Assembly: GCA_016840595.1 (NCBI GenBank)
Contig: JAEOSA010000099.1
Span: 1-7,093, forward strand
DNA length: 7,093 bases
Origin: Candidatus Hermodarchaeota archaeon
Lineage (GTDB): Archaea > Asgardarchaeota > Hermodarchaeia > Hermodarchaeales > Hermodarchaeaceae
Direction: 5' to 3'
In this document: positions 4,169 through 7,093 of the stretch, in pieces
Position numbering within the stretch: position 1 is the stretch's first letter
How the letters are laid out: every line of letters begins with the position of its first letter
Made by a program: the position numbers and the translations under genes
The notes under the pieces: generated by a model
Databases searched by the model: none
What the model was told of the DNA's origin: nothing
Seen by the model: the letters and a program-made list of their open reading frames with translations, nothing else

Positions 4169-4197
4169 AAGGGGAAAAGCCCAGCAAAAAGCTGGGC
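4165..4197 (-). terminator. Terminator of the large surface-protein gene
   Basis: On the minus strand, 15 nt after the TAG at 4213, the stem GCCCAGC/GCTGGGC closes a 5-nt loop (4179-4197), followed after 8 nt by T6 (4165-4170). Stem sequence, loop length and both spacings are the same at the 3' end of the paralogous gene (6912-6945). Confidence 0.7.
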
Positions 4198-4212
4198 CAA
4201 AGCACCAAGAAA

Positions 4213-6786
4213 CTAGGATTCTTGTCGCCGACGACGTATGAGAAAGATGACCCCAAGTGATGTTGCTAACCCGATAATTATGGCTTCAAAGGGGAAGCCT
4301 GGGATCGGTGGAGGTGGTGGTAGTGTTCCGGCGTTGTTGACGGTCACTGAAATCGTTGCAACTTCCTCGTTGCCAGCGTTGTCGAATGCACTGATGCTAA
4401 TTGTATAGTCGCCATCAGTAACCGTTGTTGAGTCCCACGCGTAGCTGTAAGGGGTGCTTGAATCAGTGTGTACGGGGGTTCCACCAACGCTGAACTCGAC
4501 GCGATCCATGCCACTGGCATCATCGGTTGCGGTGACTTCGATGTTTACGGTTCCACTGATTTCCGCTCCCGCAGACGGAGCAGTTATACTGAGGTTGGGG
4601 TTGGTGAGGTCGTCAACAGTATAGCTGAAGTATGTGAGCCCATCTTGCAGAGCACTTACCATACCCCAAGTGTCGTTGGCTTGGAAGTAGTATTCTATCA
4701 GGGTATTGTAGGGTTGCCCGGGGATTGAAGCACGATAAGTGTTCCCCGTCTGATGCGCCATGATGACATAGTTAAACGTGCCAGTATTCACCCTATAGAT
4801 GAGAAAGGGAATGTCCAGATCTTGTTCTACGATATCTAAGTCTATTTGTACGGCTTGACCATGATCGGGCGTAATTGGTGTTTGATCGACATTAGTGAGA
4901 ATGGGCGCAGGATCATCGTAAATATAGAGATCATCGAAAAGGACTTCTAATGGAGCATTTCCAGAGTCTGCGTAGAAATCAAGTTCCCTCATTTCAACAT
5001 CAGGAAGGCTGCCAAAGGCTGCTTCATAATCATGGACAAGGTCCCGGTGTAATTGAATCCAAGATCCAATGGTTCCACTCCCGGTTGCATTGAAGTAGGC
5101 ATTATTTGAGCTATTGCTTAGTACTCCCCAATTAGATGTGCCCAGGACATACCATAAGATTCGGTTATTATCAAACTCGATATGGAATATAATCTGGCCT
5201 TCAGAGTAGTCTTCGAGTCGCCACATGAGATCAAAATACGTTTCTCGTGTGCTATTCAGTGGGCGATAATGAAGTTCTTGTTCCAGTTGGACACTACTAA
5301 AGGAGAGAATTGAACAATTGGCGGCTTTACCACCACCATAACCTTGAGCGGTCACGGTAACGTCAGATGAATAGTCGGTGTCCCAACCATAAATCGGTGA
5401 ACCGACATCTCTTTGGTCTTCAAAATCGGCACCATTGACCGCCGCTGCGACCAATTTTACATCGTCAAGGAGCACTTCAACATATGAACCAGGATTGATT
5501 GCACGAGTAGTGACAAAGAAATTATCAACAATGGCATCACTAGTGTCAAAGACGGCCGACATTTGCTGCCACAGATTGCACTGAAAATACTGCCAAGAAC
5601 CAGTAGTGTTGAAACCATCTATAAGAAAATAATAATCCTGACTTGAATTACTAAATGGCGTAAAGCCCCCATACCCTAACATGTACCAGAGTCGTAAGTA
5701 GTGCGTGAAATTGAATAATTGAAATGATATCATCGAATATTCAGTATCGGATACGTGCTGTTGATTCAGATGCCACCAAACACTGAAGCTGCCCGGATTG
5801 GCACTAGTTATGCGAATACGCGGATAATTATAGAGTTGAGCCAAACTCATATTACCAGTAGATGCTGCCGTGACATTAGCACAATAAGCTCCTGTGTGAG
5901 CTGCAGTACTCTGTAATACAAAAGCTTCTTCACTGCTTCCAGTATGGGACCATTCAAAAGAGGTTCCAGTTTCTAGATTTCCGTTGCGGGTTGTTCCTCC
6001 GATATAAGTAGTCGTTTCATCTTGTAGTTGAACGTCATCGAAAAAGGCTCGTACCCATTGATAAGTAGAAGCACCTGCGCCAAGATAGAAATAAACATTA
6101 TTTACAGTCAAACCAGGGGCGATACTTCCAGGAAATCCAGGAATTGCCAGGTAATCCGCAGTAATGTTTCGATAGAAATGATTCCAGATGTTTAATGATC
6201 CAAAACTCTGATAATAACCATATACCGATGAATTGATGAGAGTAAGTGAGTTTCCTCCAGCAATGTAATAGTATACAAAGTGATTATCACTTAAGCGAAC
6301 ATAAATCATGAAGTAATCGACATTTTGATCGGGCATCGGTCCAACATACCAATCAAAGCTTAGCGTAAGATTCTCCATATCTGCCCCTAAGCCGAATTGA
6401 TACCAATATGACCACCCCAATGTGTAGGGAGTTGAGCGTGTTTGTTGTGCTGCAGAATAGGTACCTTCACTGACATTATGAGGTGGTTCTGTAGCAATCC
6501 AACTATTTCGGTCAACCGATCGATATGTCCCCCAATCATTTGGATTTGCAGGACTCGACCATGATTCTAGGTCGGAATTTTCGATATGATTGTGCGTCCA
6601 ATTCGTGATCCCCAGATCAGGACCCGGAGTTGAAAAAGGCACTCCTGCAGAACTGAGGGCTGCGTTCAATTGGGGTGAAACCAGAGTAAATGTAGAAGTT
6701 TTCATAGTGTTCAAAGCAGCTAGAGGGATCACAGTTAGGAGAATTGAAATGACTAAGAGGGTTTTCATTCCGGTTTTTGTAGCCAA
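4213..6786 (-). CDS. Secreted surface protein: three lectin-like repeats, two Ig-like domains, PGF sorting tail
   Basis: The 857-residue protein has a basic n-region and hydrophobic signal (residues 7-28). Three divergent repeats follow at about 65-256, 264-447 and 452-625, each opening near a DLE/NLE/DFE...W motif and closing with FFDDVQL, LLDDVKL or LFDDLYI; they look like beta-sandwich carbohydrate-binding modules. Then come an Ig-like domain (about 627-725) and a Big_9-type Ig-like domain (about 729-817, with DASGMDRVEF and DNAGNEEVATISV). A PPPPP linker leads to IPGFPFEAIIIGL (828-840), one helix and RRRR. Sixteen N-x-S/T sequons suggest heavy glycosylation. PGF tails are known substrates of archaeosortases, so cell-surface anchoring is likely; ligand unknown. 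The TTG at 6786 has GAGGT 7 nt before it. The alternative ATG at 6768 would start exactly at the signal peptide (MKTLLVIS). A paralog lies immediately upstream. Confidence 0.85.
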   Translation of the reverse strand: MATKTGMKTLLVISILLTVIPLAALNTMKTSTFTLVSPQLNAALSSAGVPFSTPGPDLGITNWTHNHIENSDLESWSSPANPNDWGTYRSVDRNSWIATEPPHNVSEGTYSAAQQTRSTPYTLGWSYWYQFGLGADMENLTLSFDWYVGPMPDQNVDYFMIYVRLSDNHFVYYYIAGGNSLTLINSSVYGYYQSFGSLNIWNHFYRNITADYLAIPGFPGSIAPGLTVNNVYFYLGAGASTYQWVRAFFDDVQLQDETTTYIGGTTRNGNLETGTSFEWSHTGSSEEAFVLQSTAAHTGAYCANVTAASTGNMSLAQLYNYPRIRITSANPGSFSVWWHLNQQHVSDTEYSMISFQLFNFTHYLRLWYMLGYGGFTPFSNSSQDYYFLIDGFNTTGSWQYFQCNLWQQMSAVFDTSDAIVDNFFVTTRAINPGSYVEVLLDDVKLVAAAVNGADFEDQRDVGSPIYGWDTDYSSDVTVTAQGYGGGKAANCSILSFSSVQLEQELHYRPLNSTRETYFDLMWRLEDYSEGQIIFHIEFDNNRILWYVLGTSNWGVLSNSSNNAYFNATGSGTIGSWIQLHRDLVHDYEAAFGSLPDVEMRELDFYADSGNAPLEVLFDDLYIYDDPAPILTNVDQTPITPDHGQAVQIDLDIVEQDLDIPFLIYRVNTGTFNYVIMAHQTGNTYRASIPGQPYNTLIEYYFQANDTWGMVSALQDGLTYFSYTVDDLTNPNLSITAPSAGAEISGTVNIEVTATDDASGMDRVEFSVGGTPVHTDSSTPYSYAWDSTTVTDGDYTISISAFDNAGNEEVATISVTVNNAGTLPPPPPIPGFPFEAIIIGLATSLGVIFLIRRRRQES

Positions 6787-6833
6787 AACCTTAACCTCAA
6801 AAAACTAATTATAGAGCTACTAGGACCAGAACT

Positions 6834-6843
6834 TGTTTTTATG
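6834..6843 (-). promoter_or_regulatory. Possible TATA-like box of the surface-protein gene
   Basis: On the minus strand ACATAAAAAC would start transcription near 6812, giving a leader of about 26 nt that carries GAGGT before the TTG at 6786. A competing box, CTATAATTA at about 6806-6815, would start near 6785 and would suit the ATG at 6768 instead. The sequence does not decide between them. Confidence 0.35.
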
Positions 6844-6911
6844 TGTTCTAGACAGCAAATTTGGATAATCACACAATCGTTGCTGTATTATTTTCAAGTA
6901 TTTATCTCATT

Positions 6912-6947
6912 AAAAAAAGAGTAAATGCCCAGCATTGAGCTGGGCAT
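6912..6947 (-). terminator. Terminator of the right-edge surface-protein gene
   Basis: Stem ATGCCCAGC/GCTGGGCAT with loop ATTGA (6925-6947), then T7 (6912-6918) on the minus strand. The GCCCAGC/GCTGGGC core begins 15 nt after the TAA at 6961 and the T-run follows 8 nt after the core, the same geometry as at 4165-4197. Confidence 0.7.
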
Positions 6948-6960
6948 AGGAAGAAGACAT

Positions 6961-7093
6961 TTATCGCAATTGATTGCGTCGGCGGATTACAACGATGACT
7001 ACTAATGAGATGGTGAGTCCAAGGATGATGCCTTCGAGTGGGAAGCCAGGAATCGGGGGTGGAGGCGGTAACGTTCCACCATTGCTGACAGTG
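6961..7093 (-). CDS. C-terminal end of a second PGF-tailed surface protein, 5' part outside the window
   Basis: The minus-strand frame from the right edge to TAA at 6961-6963 encodes 43 residues: TVSNGGTLPPPPPIPGF (1-17), PLEGIILGL, a hydrophobic helix to about residue 36, then RRRNQLR. This matches the end of the 4213-6786 product (TVNNAGTLPPPPPIPGF, PFEAIIIGL, RRRR) closely enough to call the two genes tandem paralogs. The TVSNG start is the last strand of an Ig-like domain, as in the neighbour. The tail predicts export and anchoring by an archaeosortase-like route; everything N-terminal, including any ligand-binding part, is outside the window. The two genes share orientation, and the terminator at 6912-6947 suggests they are transcribed separately. 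Confidence 0.8.
   Translation of the reverse strand, partial: TVSNGGTLPPPPPIPGFPLEGIILGLTISLVVIVVIRRRNQLR

Noticed and set aside
4063..4260. Plus-strand ORF of 65 codons beginning ATG with an upstream A/T-rich box
   Set aside because: It overlaps the 3' end and terminator of the surface-protein gene in antisense, has no Shine-Dalgarno, and its internal repeat (SVFDLSK, SVFDPSK) is just the translated palindromic repeat.
4468..4728. Plus-strand ORF of 86 codons
   Set aside because: Fully antisense to the Ig-like region of the surface protein, whose homology is clear; no promoter or Shine-Dalgarno.
6590..6808. Plus-strand ORF of 72 codons
   Set aside because: Antisense to the signal peptide and first residues of the surface protein; no supporting signals.

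Overview
The window looks archaeal. Several starts are preceded by A/T-rich TATA-like boxes at archaeal distances, Shine-Dalgarno sequences match the GGAGGTGA type, and two tandem genes encode secreted proteins ending in a proline linker, a PGF motif, one membrane helix and an arginine cluster, which is the form of archaeal surface-protein sorting tails. The many N-glycosylation sequons and the PGFPxE-type tail suggest an Asgard (Promethearchaeota, perhaps Thorarchaeia-like) genome, but that placement is inference from protein style and is only moderately supported.

Layout. Positions 1-513 hold the 3' end of a small membrane-protein gene and a complete two-helix membrane protein (289-513). 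Positions 534-1073 hold a promoter region with two palindromes, followed by a small integral-membrane methyltransferase of the ICMT/PEMT superfamily. Positions 1110-2553 (minus strand) hold two paralogous four-helix membrane proteins, each with its own almost identical promoter; the second has lost a recognisable start codon. Positions 2606-3096 (minus strand) hold two overlapping paralogous two-helix proteins with Pro/His-rich N termini. Positions 3275-3772 hold an A/T-rich HNH-nuclease-like gene that appears to be interrupted by an amber codon. Positions 3773-4212 form a 440-bp gap with a probable terminator, an A/T-rich tract, a pair of palindromic repeats and the terminator of the next gene. 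Positions 4213-6786 (minus strand) hold a large secreted, probably glycosylated surface protein with three lectin-like repeats and two Ig-like domains. A paralogous gene of the same orientation begins beyond the right edge and ends at 6961.

Almost every gene encodes a membrane or surface protein and most are duplicated (the 4-helix pair, the overlapping 2-helix pair, the two PGF-tailed proteins), so this looks like a lineage-specific envelope island that grows by tandem duplication. No pathway or defence system can be assigned with confidence. The most checkable signals are four: a DtxR/IdeR-like 16-bp palindrome at the methyltransferase promoter; a stop codon/hairpin/T-tract layout with identical spacing behind both surface genes; an HNH gene whose reading frame continues sensibly past TAG; and a duplicated transcription unit in which the ancestral ATG has become ATC.
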